Part shown: positions 33,915 to 42,510 of the stretch, piece after piece
Numbering within the stretch: the stretch's first letter is position 1
Layout: the number at the start of each line of letters is the position of its first letter
Assembly: GCA_045603485.1 (NCBI GenBank)
Contig: JAZUMF010000001.1
Coordinates: 1 to 46,120 of the forward strand
Direction of reading: 5' to 3'
Source: RGIG5952 sp045603485
GTDB taxonomy: Bacteria; Verrucomicrobiota; Kiritimatiellia; RFP12; JAAYLN01
Length of the DNA stretch: 46,120 bases
Program-made: the position numbers and the translations under genes
Notes under the pieces: generated by a model
What the model saw: the letters and a program-made list of their open reading frames with translations, nothing else
What the model was told of the DNA's origin: nothing
The model's database searches: none

Positions 33915-34803
33915 TTTTTATCTTTTGACTGCTCTGTTTGCCATTCTTATGGCAGGAGCTTCGGTTTGGGCATACCTTGCTTCGGATAAGGTTCCCGAAT
34001 CTGTTGCGATTGATGAGCCACAGGCTTTGTCGGCGCGAGTCGTTTCGCCGATTCCCGCCGATGCTGCGGATTGTATAGCTCCTTTTGGCGGTAAGACGGC
34101 TCCAAATGCCGCTGAGAAATTCTTTGCCGCAATCGAGAAGCGTTTTCGCTTGGCCGGCTTTCGCCTTAATGCCCGCAAGCCGGGAAACTCTAGTGCAATT
34201 ATTGAGGATCGCGAAGCCGGTTGTCAATGGATGCGCCGCAAGGGTGAGAAGATAGCCGATGAGGTTTCGATTGCAAATGTGGGTACCAATTCGGTGGCTT
34301 TGTCGACACCATACGGCGTCTATTCTCTGTATTTGTCCAGAAAAGGTGCCGTCGGGGGCGAGGGAGTCTCTACCGCTGAATCTGAAGCTTCTGACTTTTC
34401 TTCAGGCGCTGTTTCCCGTCTCGTCGGTGCGGAGGTGGCTCCCGGAAGTTGGAAATTCCGCCGTGACGATATGATGGCTTATTTTAATGAGATCAAGGTT
34501 CGCCCAGAGCGTATTGGTGCGGTCTTCGATACTCTCGCGCCGGTCTGGTATACGGATGAGAATGACGGTAAGCAGAAAATTGAGGGCTATCGTGTGGAGA
34601 TTTGCGGAGAGGAAGATTTCTTTAAGGCTGTGGGCTTTAAGGAGGGCGATATAGTCCGCGAGGTCAATGGCATTCGCATGACTAACCGTTATGCCGCCGA
34701 GGAGTTGATTCGTCGCTTTGTATATGGTGATTTGCACTTTGCTCATATCAAGATGGAGCGGGACGGCGAGGATATTCTTCAGACTTATGATGTTGAAGAA
34801 TAG
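33892..34803 (+). CDS. GspC-like inner-membrane PDZ protein
   Basis: The 303 residues start with a short tip and one transmembrane helix (about 8-28), followed by a periplasmic region and a C-terminal PDZ-like fold (about 235-298) with FKAVGFKEGDIVREVNGIRM. A single TM followed by a linker and a C-terminal PDZ is the plan of GspC, which links type II secretion inner and outer membrane parts; sequence resemblance is limited. The frame opens at ATG 33892, but its first seven codons lie within the P1 helix of rnpB and no Shine-Dalgarno sequence is present. TTG 33925 or ATG 33949 are later options, the second of which cuts the helix short. Start uncertain. Confidence 0.65.
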   Translation: MIYLRGHVFYLLTALFAILMAGASVWAYLASDKVPESVAIDEPQALSARVVSPIPADAADCIAPFGGKTAPNAAEKFFAAIEKRFRLAGFRLNARKPGNSSAIIEDREAGCQWMRRKGEKIADEVSIANVGTNSVALSTPYGVYSLYLSRKGAVGGEGVSTAESEASDFSSGAVSRLVGAEVAPGSWKFRRDDMMAYFNEIKVRPERIGAVFDTLAPVWYTDENDGKQKIEGYRVEICGEEDFFKAVGFKEGDIVREVNGIRMTNRYAAEELIRRFVYGDLHFAHIKMERDGEDILQTYDVEE

Positions 34804-34818
34804 TTTTAGAGGTGAATT

Positions 34819-35100
34819 ATGTTTACGGTATTTCTTAAGGCGTTTGTTATGATTTTTCTTGCTGAACTTGGCGATAAGACTCAGCTTGCGGCTCTTACCG
34901 CAACGGCGGAGGCGCCTGAATCCAAGTGGCTCATCTTCGCGGGCTCGGCTTTGGCGCTTATCGTAACTTCGCTTTTGGCGGTTTTGTGCGGTGATCTACT
35001 CTCTAAGATTCCATGCTGCGGCAAGGTTATAAAATTTGTCGCCGGGGGCGTTTTTATTCTTTTTGGAATAATTTCTCTAGTCGAGGCCTTTCGTAGTTAA
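34819..35100 (+). CDS. UPF0016/GDT1-family half-size cation transporter
   Basis: Small membrane protein with one UPF0016 unit: three hydrophobic segments (about 2-15, 36-58, 67-88) and the signature ELGDKTQ (16-22). Relatives export Mn2+ or act as Ca2+/H+ or Mn2+/H+ exchangers and usually carry two such units with opposite topology. At 93 residues this is a single-unit form expected to work as a dimer. AGAGGTG lies before the ATG; spacing to the genes on both sides is about 15-20 bp, so it belongs to this operon. Mn2+ specificity is an inference. Confidence 0.88.
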   Translation: MFTVFLKAFVMIFLAELGDKTQLAALTATAEAPESKWLIFAGSALALIVTSLLAVLCGDLLSKIPCCGKVIKFVAGGVFILFGIISLVEAFRS

Positions 35101-35120
35101 TTCTAAAGCGAAGTTCTGTT

Positions 35121-36995
35121 ATGCCTCCTCATCATCATAGAATGGGTCCAAGTTCGCCTAAATGTCCTAAATGCGGGCGTTCGATTGCTGCGCTTGACGC
35201 GAAGTGTCTTTATTGCTCCGGCGAGGGAGTCAAGATTCTGAAGCGGCTGCTTTCTCTTTTGGCGCCTCACAAGAAGCTTGTTTTTGCAATGATAGCTCTT
35301 AATGTCGCGGGCGTCGTTGTCAGTCTTTTGCCTCCTTATTTGACTAAGCATATTATCGACGATGTTATTTTAAGTGATGGCAACAATCGCCTTCAGATTC
35401 TCTTGCTGATTATAGGCGGAATGGTCTTTGCCTCTTTATTCAGGGTTGTCGGAGGTTATTTTGGCGGTGTTTTTGCAGCGAAAGTCGGTTCGGGGATTGT
35501 TTATGATTTGCGTTCAAAACTTCATGATTCGTTGCAGCATCTTGAGATGAAGTTTTTCGGGAATCGCAATTCAGGCGAATATACTGGCCGTATTATGAAC
35601 GATACGGAGGATGTTCAGCGATTTTTAGTTGACGGGAGCCGTGATTTGATCGTTCAAATACTGACGATGGTCGGAATTGCCGTTATGCTTGTAGTTTTGA
35701 ATTGGAAGCTTGCGTTGATCGTTTTTTTGCCAGTTCCTTTTTTGATTTGGCTCTCCAGCGTATTTCACAAGAAAATTCATTCGAAGTTTCATGAGAATGG
35801 AGCGGCAATAGCAAATCTTAACACTAAAATCGCCGAAACAATCAACGGAATTCGTACTATCAAAGCTTTTGCCCATGAGGATATCCGAAATGTGGCTTTT
35901 AACGAGTCTGCCAGAGATGTCGCTAAAATCAGAGTCGATTTGACGCGGCGATTTTTGACTTTTTCGGGTGAGACAGGCTCGCTGATGGATTTTGCCTCTG
36001 CAGGTGTTTGGCTCTTGGCAGGATATCTGATTATCGGCGGTGATGGGATTACTCTTGGTGACTTAACGGCGTTTATCGCCTATATTTCAATGTTCTACGG
36101 TCCCATCCGCTGGCTTACTCATGTCGTTAATTCGATGGTAAATGCCCTTGTCAGCGCAGAGCGTATTTTCTTTATTCTTGATGCGCCACGCGAAGATGAT
36201 TCAAATGGGAAAAATATCGTTCCTGACAAAATCAAGGGTGATATTGAGATATCGAATCTTCGTTTTGCTTACACAGAAGGTAAGGATATTTTGAAGGGGA
36301 TTTCTCTCCATATTAAAGCAGGGGAAATGGTTGGTCTGGTTGGACGCTCTGGCGTCGGTAAATCAACTCTAATCAACCTTATTTGCCGTTTTTACCGTGC
36401 AGACAAGGGTGATATTAAAATTGACGGTGTGTCGGTAAATGACCTTAATTTGAAGAGTTTTCGCGGGCAGATAGGAATGGTTCTTCAGGAGCCGTTTCTC
36501 TTTAATGCTTCGATTTATGATAATATCGCCTACTCAAAGCCAGATGCGACAGAGGATGAGATCATAGCAGCGGCAAAGGCCGCTGGAGCTCATGATTTTA
36601 TTCTTCAGAAGGATGAAGGCTACAATACTAAGGTCGGCGAAGGGGGCGCACGGCTTTCCGGTGGTGAAAAACAGCGTATCGCAATCGCTCGCGCAATCCT
36701 GCACAATCCTCCGATTTTAATCTTGGACGAAGCCACATCCGCAGTCGATACTGAAACTGAACGCCTAATCAGAAATGCTTTGGCCGAGCTCTGTAAAGGG
36801 CGGACCGTTATCGCAATTGCCCATCGACTTTCAACGCTTCGCAATGCTAATCGTTTGGCCGTTATTGACAACGGCGAAATCGCCGAGCTTGGAACTCATG
36901 AAGAGCTTGTCGCGAAGGGCGGCATATATGCTATGCTGGTGAAGGCGCAAACCGAGTTGAATGAGATAAGTGCTGATTCGTGGAATCCGACATGA
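35121..36995 (+). CDS. MsbA-like ABC exporter with N-terminal zinc ribbon
   Basis: The 624 residues fuse a six-helix exporter membrane domain (about 50-345) and an ATPase: Walker A GRSGVGKST (408-416), signature LSGGEKQR (512-519), Walker B ILILDEATSAVD and H-loop AIAHRLS. The unusual part is the first 40 residues, MPPHHHRMG then a zinc-ribbon CPKC...CLYC (Cys15, Cys18, Cys29, Cys32) on the cytoplasmic side. Such exporters flip lipids, lipid A precursors or peptides. The neighbouring murC-murB gene (overlapping ATGA) suggests an envelope role. The start at 35121 has only weak ribosome-binding sequence (AAGCGAAG), but no later Met keeps the ribbon intact. Confidence 0.9.
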   Translation: MPPHHHRMGPSSPKCPKCGRSIAALDAKCLYCSGEGVKILKRLLSLLAPHKKLVFAMIALNVAGVVVSLLPPYLTKHIIDDVILSDGNNRLQILLLIIGGMVFASLFRVVGGYFGGVFAAKVGSGIVYDLRSKLHDSLQHLEMKFFGNRNSGEYTGRIMNDTEDVQRFLVDGSRDLIVQILTMVGIAVMLVVLNWKLALIVFLPVPFLIWLSSVFHKKIHSKFHENGAAIANLNTKIAETINGIRTIKAFAHEDIRNVAFNESARDVAKIRVDLTRRFLTFSGETGSLMDFASAGVWLLAGYLIIGGDGITLGDLTAFIAYISMFYGPIRWLTHVVNSMVNALVSAERIFFILDAPREDDSNGKNIVPDKIKGDIEISNLRFAYTEGKDILKGISLHIKAGEMVGLVGRSGVGKSTLINLICRFYRADKGDIKIDGVSVNDLNLKSFRGQIGMVLQEPFLFNASIYDNIAYSKPDATEDEIIAAAKAAGAHDFILQKDEGYNTKVGEGGARLSGGEKQRIAIARAILHNPPILILDEATSAVDTETERLIRNALAELCKGRTVIAIAHRLSTLRNANRLAVIDNGEIAELGTHEELVAKGGIYAMLVKAQTELNEISADSWNPT

Positions 36996-39256
36996 CAGAT
37001 AATAGAGCAGTAGAGATTGAAGAGCGGGTTTTGCCAAACAAAATTCATTGTATGGGAATAGGGGGCGTGGGTGTCTCCGGAGTGGCGGCTCTTTTGAAGG
37101 CCAGAGGGTGTGATGTGTCGGGATGTGATTCCAAAATATCGCCTCTTATGCGTAATTGGCTTGAGGATCATGGAATTAAGGTATATGGTGAGCACTCCAT
37201 TGCCCATTTGGAGAAAAATCTGCCCGATTTGATTGTTAGGACACCTGCGGTTTCGGATGACAATCCGGAGCTTGTTTACGCCAGAGAAAAAGGCGTATCG
37301 ATTTTACGCCGCGGCGAAGTGTTGGCCCGCCTTGCAAGTATGCCAGCCTCAATCGCAGTTTCGGGAACTCACGGAAAGACGACTACAAGTTGCTTTGTCG
37401 CAACACTTTTTCGCGAACTGGTTGATGACAAAACCGGATGGTGTATCGGCGGATACACGCAATCAATGGGTGGTGTCGCAAAGCCTCCGGCGCAAAATAG
37501 TCCACTAGTCGTCGAAGCCGACGAAAGTGACGGTACATTGGCCTATTATGCTCCGGATATTACCGTAGTGACGGCAATTGACCATGATCACATGGAACAT
37601 TTTGACTCATTCGATTCCTTGAAGAATTGTTTTAGGAGCGTGGTCTCAGCGACTCGCAAGGCTATTGTCTATTTTGCCGATGATGTCAATGTGCGAGATG
37701 TGGCTTCGTCTTCTGACTCAATCGGTTATGGCTTCAGTGAATTTGCACAATTGCGCGCGTCAAATATAGTTTGTTCCGCGACAGGGTCGCAGTTTGAAGT
37801 CTTTTACAATGGGCGGTCAGTCGGCACTACCTTTATCAATGTTCCTGGTCGCCATAATATTTTGAATGCTTTAGCGGCCGCCGGCGTTGCCATAGCGTGG
37901 GGTGTCAATCCTGAGAAGGCTGTCGTAGCCCTCCAAAAGCTGGATGAATTGCCATTGCGCCGATATGAGATTTACAATGTCGGGGACGGGATAGAGATTG
38001 TCTCGGATTATTCGCACCATCCGGCAGAAATTCGCGCCCTTGTGCAAACGGCGCTTTTACGCCCGCATAATAGATTGACAGCAATATTTCAACCGCACCG
38101 ATATACTCGGACATTGGCATTGCGAAAGGATTTTCCCGCTGCCTTTGAGGGAATAGACGAGCTTTTGCTGTTGCCTGTCTACGCAGCCTCCGAGCCCCCA
38201 ATTGACGGAGGGCAAAGCGCTGATTTGTATTCTGAGTTCCGTATAGCAAATAGCATAAACAAGAAGATTCCTCTTCCAAAGCTGGTTCCTTCGGCAGATA
38301 TAGCCGCAAGCTACTATAGGTCGATATGCGGCTTGAAAAAAGGTGATGTCCTTTTGGTTGTCGGAGCGGGCGATGTCGTTTCGTTGGTCCAAATGCTAAA
38401 GGATGCTCGCTTTTCAAATGGTGACGATATTCAGGCCGCTGAAAAATTCCCCAAGGTTTCATACGGATTGCCGTTAAAGGCTGACGAATATATTGAAGTC
38501 AAAGAGAGGCAAGAGTTAATTGAAATTCTGGCCAGCCGTAAAAATGTCAGGTTTTTAGGGCAGGGTACCAATCTCTTACCATCGGATTTAGGAGTGCGCG
38601 GTACAGTTGTCAAAATTAAGAATGATGATTTCGCAATCCTTGATGACGGTGTGACCGTTCGTGTAGGATGTGGCATGTCAGGCGCATTGCTGCTGTCAAA
38701 GCTACGAGATGCCGGACTTTCCGGTTTGGAGTACATGGCTTCAATACCAGGCACTGTAGGCGGTTGGCTTGCAATGAATGCCGGAACGCAATTTGGCGCG
38801 ATAGGAGACAGGGTCGTTTCCGTTGATGTTGTCATGCAGAACGGTGAAACATCGACACTGGATAGAGACAGCTGCAAATTTTCTTACCGTTCAAGTCCTA
38901 TGTTGCGTGACAAAGTCGCTTTCAGTGCGGTGCTGAGGCTTCAGCGCAAAGATAAAGCCGAGATTGAGAGCGCAATGGCGCAGTTCAGAGAAAAACGCTT
39001 TGATTTCAGCGGTTTGAGAACAGCCGGCTCTGTATTCAAAAATCCTGCTGAAACTTCAGCGGGCAAGGTTTTGGATCTGTGCGGGTGCAAGGGGTTAAGA
39101 ATCGGCGGCGCTTATGTCTGTGAAAGACATGCCAATATAATCGTTGCCGATGATGATGCGGTGGCGTCAGACATTATTGCGTTGATGCAAACGCTGCAAT
39201 TTTGCGCCAAAAGACAAGGTGTTGTCCTTGAGCCGGAAGTAAGAGTCTGGTATTGA
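36992..39256 (+). CDS. murC: MurC-MurB fusion: UDP-MurNAc-L-Ala ligase and UDP-MurNAc dehydrogenase
   Basis: Two steps of peptidoglycan precursor synthesis in one 754-residue chain. MurC (about 1-470): GGVGVSGVAALL, ATP site GTHGKTTT (125-132), EADESDG, DYSHHPAEI, IFQPHRYTR. MurB (about 480-754): FAD-binding FLGQGTNLL, MASIPGTVGGWLAMNAG, FSYRSS, and GSVFKNP with Ser680 as the proton donor. MurB normally acts before MurC, so the domain order is reversed relative to the pathway. ATG 36992 overlaps the ABC gene stop (ATGA) and is preferred over the in-frame GTG at 36980. No frameshift joins the halves, so it is a genuine fusion. No terminator is visible after it. Confidence 0.95.
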   Translation: MTDNRAVEIEERVLPNKIHCMGIGGVGVSGVAALLKARGCDVSGCDSKISPLMRNWLEDHGIKVYGEHSIAHLEKNLPDLIVRTPAVSDDNPELVYAREKGVSILRRGEVLARLASMPASIAVSGTHGKTTTSCFVATLFRELVDDKTGWCIGGYTQSMGGVAKPPAQNSPLVVEADESDGTLAYYAPDITVVTAIDHDHMEHFDSFDSLKNCFRSVVSATRKAIVYFADDVNVRDVASSSDSIGYGFSEFAQLRASNIVCSATGSQFEVFYNGRSVGTTFINVPGRHNILNALAAAGVAIAWGVNPEKAVVALQKLDELPLRRYEIYNVGDGIEIVSDYSHHPAEIRALVQTALLRPHNRLTAIFQPHRYTRTLALRKDFPAAFEGIDELLLLPVYAASEPPIDGGQSADLYSEFRIANSINKKIPLPKLVPSADIAASYYRSICGLKKGDVLLVVGAGDVVSLVQMLKDARFSNGDDIQAAEKFPKVSYGLPLKADEYIEVKERQELIEILASRKNVRFLGQGTNLLPSDLGVRGTVVKIKNDDFAILDDGVTVRVGCGMSGALLLSKLRDAGLSGLEYMASIPGTVGGWLAMNAGTQFGAIGDRVVSVDVVMQNGETSTLDRDSCKFSYRSSPMLRDKVAFSAVLRLQRKDKAEIESAMAQFREKRFDFSGLRTAGSVFKNPAETSAGKVLDLCGCKGLRIGGAYVCERHANIIVADDDAVASDIIALMQTLQFCAKRQGVVLEPEVRVWY

Positions 39257-39335
39257 CCTTTGAAAATTTCGCGCTCTTGGCATCGGTAAAAAACAATCAG
39301 TAATTTGTGAGAAAAAAACATCTTCAAAAATCTTG

Positions 39336-39364
39336 TTGACAAAAATAGTAAAAAATCGTATTAT
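39336..39364 (+). promoter_or_regulatory. marR-RND operon promoter
   Basis: TTGACA (39336-39341) and TATTAT (39359-39364) at 17-bp spacing, a near-consensus promoter. AAAATC (39352-39357) and GATTTT (39374-39379) flank the -10 symmetrically and could be an autorepression site, though the arms are short. Confidence 0.75.
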
Positions 39365-39395
39365 CTAATTATTGATTTTACGAAAGGGGATTATT

Positions 39396-39899
39396 ATGTT
39401 TAAGAAGATGGTATCGGAAAAAGAGAGAATGAAAATTGCCGAATTCGGCAAATGCAGTAATCTTAATATGATAAGAATCGCTTCCAGCCATGTAATATGT
39501 TTTTTAGGCAGCTTTGGTATGCCATCTTCTCATGTGTCGGTGGTTTTGTCTATGATGTTTTCACCAAATGCCGCGGAGCCTGCGCTACTCGCAGAGCGCA
39601 CTCTAATTTCCCGTCAGGCCATGACGACTATTTTGGATAAGCTTGAGGAGATGGGGTATGTCGAGAGAGTTGACCATCCTGATGATCGTAGAAAAAAACA
39701 GTTAAAGCTCACAGTCGAGGGTGTCCGCTTTGGAAAACAAGTTTATGATGAGCTTGTTGTCTTTGAAAGAGAGACAATGAGTGTTTTAACCAAGGAAGAA
39801 CTGGAAATTTTTAATATTTTAAGTCGAAAGGTTTTGAATAGTCTTGCCAATTATCATAAAGGAAAGGACGGTAAATCATGTTTAGGATATTTATCTTAA
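39396..39899 (+). CDS. MarR-family transcriptional regulator
   Basis: Winged-helix repressor, probably controlling the efflux genes that follow. Family features: LSMMFSPNAAEPALLAERTLISRQAMTTILDKLEEMGYVERVDHPDDRRKKQLKLTVEG, broken here by no gap; the recognition helix is about 68-82 and the wing DDRRKKQ. The 167 residues are normal. The start at 39396 is chosen for the AAAGGGGA at proper spacing; an in-frame ATG 24 bp earlier overlaps that signal. The 3' end overlaps the TolC-like gene by 22 bp, so the regulator and pump are translationally linked. Autoregulation is likely but inferred. Confidence 0.9.
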   Translation: MFKKMVSEKERMKIAEFGKCSNLNMIRIASSHVICFLGSFGMPSSHVSVVLSMMFSPNAAEPALLAERTLISRQAMTTILDKLEEMGYVERVDHPDDRRKKQLKLTVEGVRFGKQVYDELVVFERETMSVLTKEELEIFNILSRKVLNSLANYHKGKDGKSCLGYLS

Positions 39900-41266
39900 G
39901 TTTTTATAAGACAGCCGCGGTTTTGGCAGCATCGGTATTGATAGTGGGATGCTCGACTTATGACCATGCGAGGGTGCGGGATACGCAAATTGAGAGCTTT
40001 ACCAATTCGCTTTTAAGAGCTTCGGGTGAGCTTTTGTCTAAACCCTTATCGCTTGATGACGCTATCGCTATCGCCTTGACCAACAACTATGAGGTTAGAA
40101 AGGCCGATTTGGATGTTGAGCTGGCGAAATTGGGTAAAACAGCCGCTTTTGCCGCTTTTTTACCGCGTATTGAAGCCAAGGCAGGGTATTACTCATATCG
40201 TGACGATCCGCTTACGACTTCGCGCAGTTATGAAAATGGAGGCGTTGCACTTGCCATGCCGCTTTTGATGCCTTCAACATGGTTTCTTTATGCTGCGCAG
40301 CGTCATGGCTATGCCGCGGGACGAATTTCGGCTTTTTATACGCGTCAGTCGATTGCTCTCAGAACGACTCAGGACTATTTTAATATACTTGTCCAGCAGA
40401 GTCTGATTGACGCATATTCTTCTCAATATAAAGCTGCACTTGAAGGAGCGCAGCGTATTGAGGGGCTTGCAAAAGAGGGGATTCATGCCGAATGGGAGGC
40501 GGACAGGGCTTCTGTTATCGCACTTTCGCGAAAGGTTCAGCTTAGTCAGGCAAAGCGCAATATGGATGTTTTAAAGGCGCGTTTTTTGGCGAATTTAGGC
40601 CTTGACCCGCGCGGCGATTTTTCTTTGGCGGGAGTGCCTGATGAGGTCAAGTCAACAAATTCTTTGGATGAAATTGTCATTCAGGCTTTGACTACACATC
40701 CAGTTTTGGCTCTTGCGGACCGTCAGGTCGTTATGAAGGAACACGCCGTTCGCAGTGCCGTGTGCGACTTTTTACCTAATGTCTCTTTTGTCGCAGAGAA
40801 GAGTTGGACTGGTAACGAGGTTTCTGTGCCGTCAGAAAATCTCCTTGCAAGTTTCAGCGGAACATGGTCTATCATAAATGCAGCTTCATTGTTCTCGAAT
40901 TACAAAATCAGCAAGGTCGAGCGTCGTAAGGCGGAGCTTGAACGCGAGAATTCCTTTCTTAATGTGATAGTCAATGTTGTTGCCTCTTATGCGGCATTGC
41001 GCGATTCGGAGGAGTCACTTGCCGTAAAAAGCGGCACCTTTGATGTCGCATCGCAAAAGTATGCCGACTATGATGCCAAAGCCCGCGAAGGGGTAATGCC
41101 GGTTTCGGATGCTCTTGATGCATTGGCTGAGCGGGACTTGGCGGAGGTTGAATTGATTCGTTCGCGCTTCGATGCAAGGCTTGCAAAGGCGGCTCTTGAT
41201 TTTGCGTCGGGGGCAATCAAAACTGGTTTTGAAAACGATATAGATGATTTAATTGGTCGTCAATAA
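39878..41266 (+). CDS. TolC-family outer-membrane efflux lipoprotein
   Basis: Outer-membrane channel of the RND pump. A signal with lipobox VLIVGC places the lipid-bearing Cys near residue 25. Two OEP repeats follow, with LSLDDAIAIALTNNYEVRKADLDVELAKLGK at the first and a second helix block after about residue 260 (long Ala/Glu/Lys-rich helices near 180-235 and 370-450). The 462 residues are normal. It differs from the NodT-type channel at 10.2-11.6 kb, so each pump has its own channel. It starts inside the end of marR and its stop (TAATG) touches an ATG that is not the likely adaptor start. Confidence 0.9.
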   Translation: MFRIFILSFYKTAAVLAASVLIVGCSTYDHARVRDTQIESFTNSLLRASGELLSKPLSLDDAIAIALTNNYEVRKADLDVELAKLGKTAAFAAFLPRIEAKAGYYSYRDDPLTTSRSYENGGVALAMPLLMPSTWFLYAAQRHGYAAGRISAFYTRQSIALRTTQDYFNILVQQSLIDAYSSQYKAALEGAQRIEGLAKEGIHAEWEADRASVIALSRKVQLSQAKRNMDVLKARFLANLGLDPRGDFSLAGVPDEVKSTNSLDEIVIQALTTHPVLALADRQVVMKEHAVRSAVCDFLPNVSFVAEKSWTGNEVSVPSENLLASFSGTWSIINAASLFSNYKISKVERRKAELERENSFLNVIVNVVASYAALRDSEESLAVKSGTFDVASQKYADYDAKAREGVMPVSDALDALAERDLAEVELIRSRFDARLAKAALDFASGAIKTGFENDIDDLIGRQ

Positions 41267-41286
41267 TGATTAAGGAGGGGTATAAT

Positions 41287-42456
41287 ATGAATAATCTCTT
41301 TTCATGCTTTACAATTGTCGTCTCTTTGGCAACGGTTTTCTCGGGTTGCGGTAAAACCGATGATCGCGCCGGGCAGGATGTCACGGCAGCGAACGCTGTG
41401 CGTGTAAAGACCGAAGTCGCCGATAGCCGCATTTTTGAAAACAGATTGGCGGTTCAGGGCTCTGTCGAGGCTTTGATTTCCGCTGATGTCTCATCGAGAA
41501 TCTCCGGGATATTGGACTCTGTGTGGGTCGATGAAGGCGATTCGGTGATTTCAAATGAAACGCGGCTTTTCCAGATTGATCCCGTAAGCCTCAGCAATCA
41601 GGTGGTTGTGGCAAGGCAGGCTTTGGCTGTCGCATATTCGCAGCATGAGGTCGCAAAGGCTTCTTTGGGCAGTGCAAAGGCGTCGTATGACAAGGCAAAG
41701 CTTGATTTTGACCGCTACAAGCGTTTACATGATGAAAAGCGCGTGACGGACAATGAGTTTGAAATACGCGATACGGCGTTGCGTCAGGAGAAGGCGAATC
41801 TGCTGGTCGGAGAGGCAAATGTCAAACTTTGCGCGCAGCAGGTCGAACAGGCCGAGGCTCAGCTTGCCATTGCGCTTAAATCGCTCTCCGATTCTCTGGT
41901 CTTTGCACCAATCAGCGGCCGTGTAAGCGTAAGAAACTTTGAGCCCGGCGAGTATGCAAGCTCCGGCAATGTTGTCGTCTCTATTGTCGATGTTGAGAAT
42001 TTGGAGGTTGCCGCTTTTATTCCGGCAGTCTATTTTGATACTGTAAAAATCGGCAAAACGGCTCTTCGTCTCTCGGCTGGCGGTCGTAATTTGGGAGAGG
42101 CTGTGATTTCATACCGCAGTCCCGTTATTGACACCACACTTCGTACCGTCGAGATAAAGGCAAAGCTCGATAATGGCACGGCAAAGGCTTTTGCGCCGGG
42201 AATGATGGTCGATGCAACTATCGTTTTTGAGCGTCATGAGGCTATTGGCGTACCGTCGTCGTCGATATTGAATCGCGGAGGCAAGTCTGTCGTATTTGTC
42301 GTGAATAATGGCAAGGTTGAAAAGCGGATTGTCGCTCCCGGGATGAATACCGATGGATGGACAGAGATTCTTTCGGGCCTTAAATCGGGAGATCAGGTAA
42401 TTTGCGAGGGCCATACCATCGTAAGAGAAGGCGCCCTTGTTGAGATTGTAAAGTAG
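41287..42456 (+). CDS. RND periplasmic adaptor (AcrA/MexA type)
   Basis: Periplasmic adaptor of the RND pump. The start at 41287 is preferred over the ATG at 41266 because AAGGAGG stands just before it and it opens a lipoprotein signal ending FSGCGK. Domains: barrel-sandwich LAVQGSVEALISADVSSRISGILDSVWVDEGD, alpha-hairpin (about 95-160, QHEVAKASLGSAKASYDKAKLDFDRYK broken by short turns), return strand FAPISGRVSVRNFEPGEY, then beta-barrel and membrane-proximal domains. The 389 residues are typical. The RND pump gene begins 54 bp downstream. Confidence 0.93.
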   Translation: MNNLFSCFTIVVSLATVFSGCGKTDDRAGQDVTAANAVRVKTEVADSRIFENRLAVQGSVEALISADVSSRISGILDSVWVDEGDSVISNETRLFQIDPVSLSNQVVVARQALAVAYSQHEVAKASLGSAKASYDKAKLDFDRYKRLHDEKRVTDNEFEIRDTALRQEKANLLVGEANVKLCAQQVEQAEAQLAIALKSLSDSLVFAPISGRVSVRNFEPGEYASSGNVVVSIVDVENLEVAAFIPAVYFDTVKIGKTALRLSAGGRNLGEAVISYRSPVIDTTLRTVEIKAKLDNGTAKAFAPGMMVDATIVFERHEAIGVPSSSILNRGGKSVVFVVNNGKVEKRIVAPGMNTDGWTEILSGLKSGDQVICEGHTIVREGALVEIVK

Positions 42457-42510
42457 ACGACAATAATATTACTGTAATTAAACAACTTTATATACTTGGG
42501 AGGTGTTGTT

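Noticed and set aside
36980..36992. GTG start for murC-murB at 36980
   Set aside because: ATG at 36992 forms the common ATGA overlap with the upstream stop and gives a normal N-terminus.
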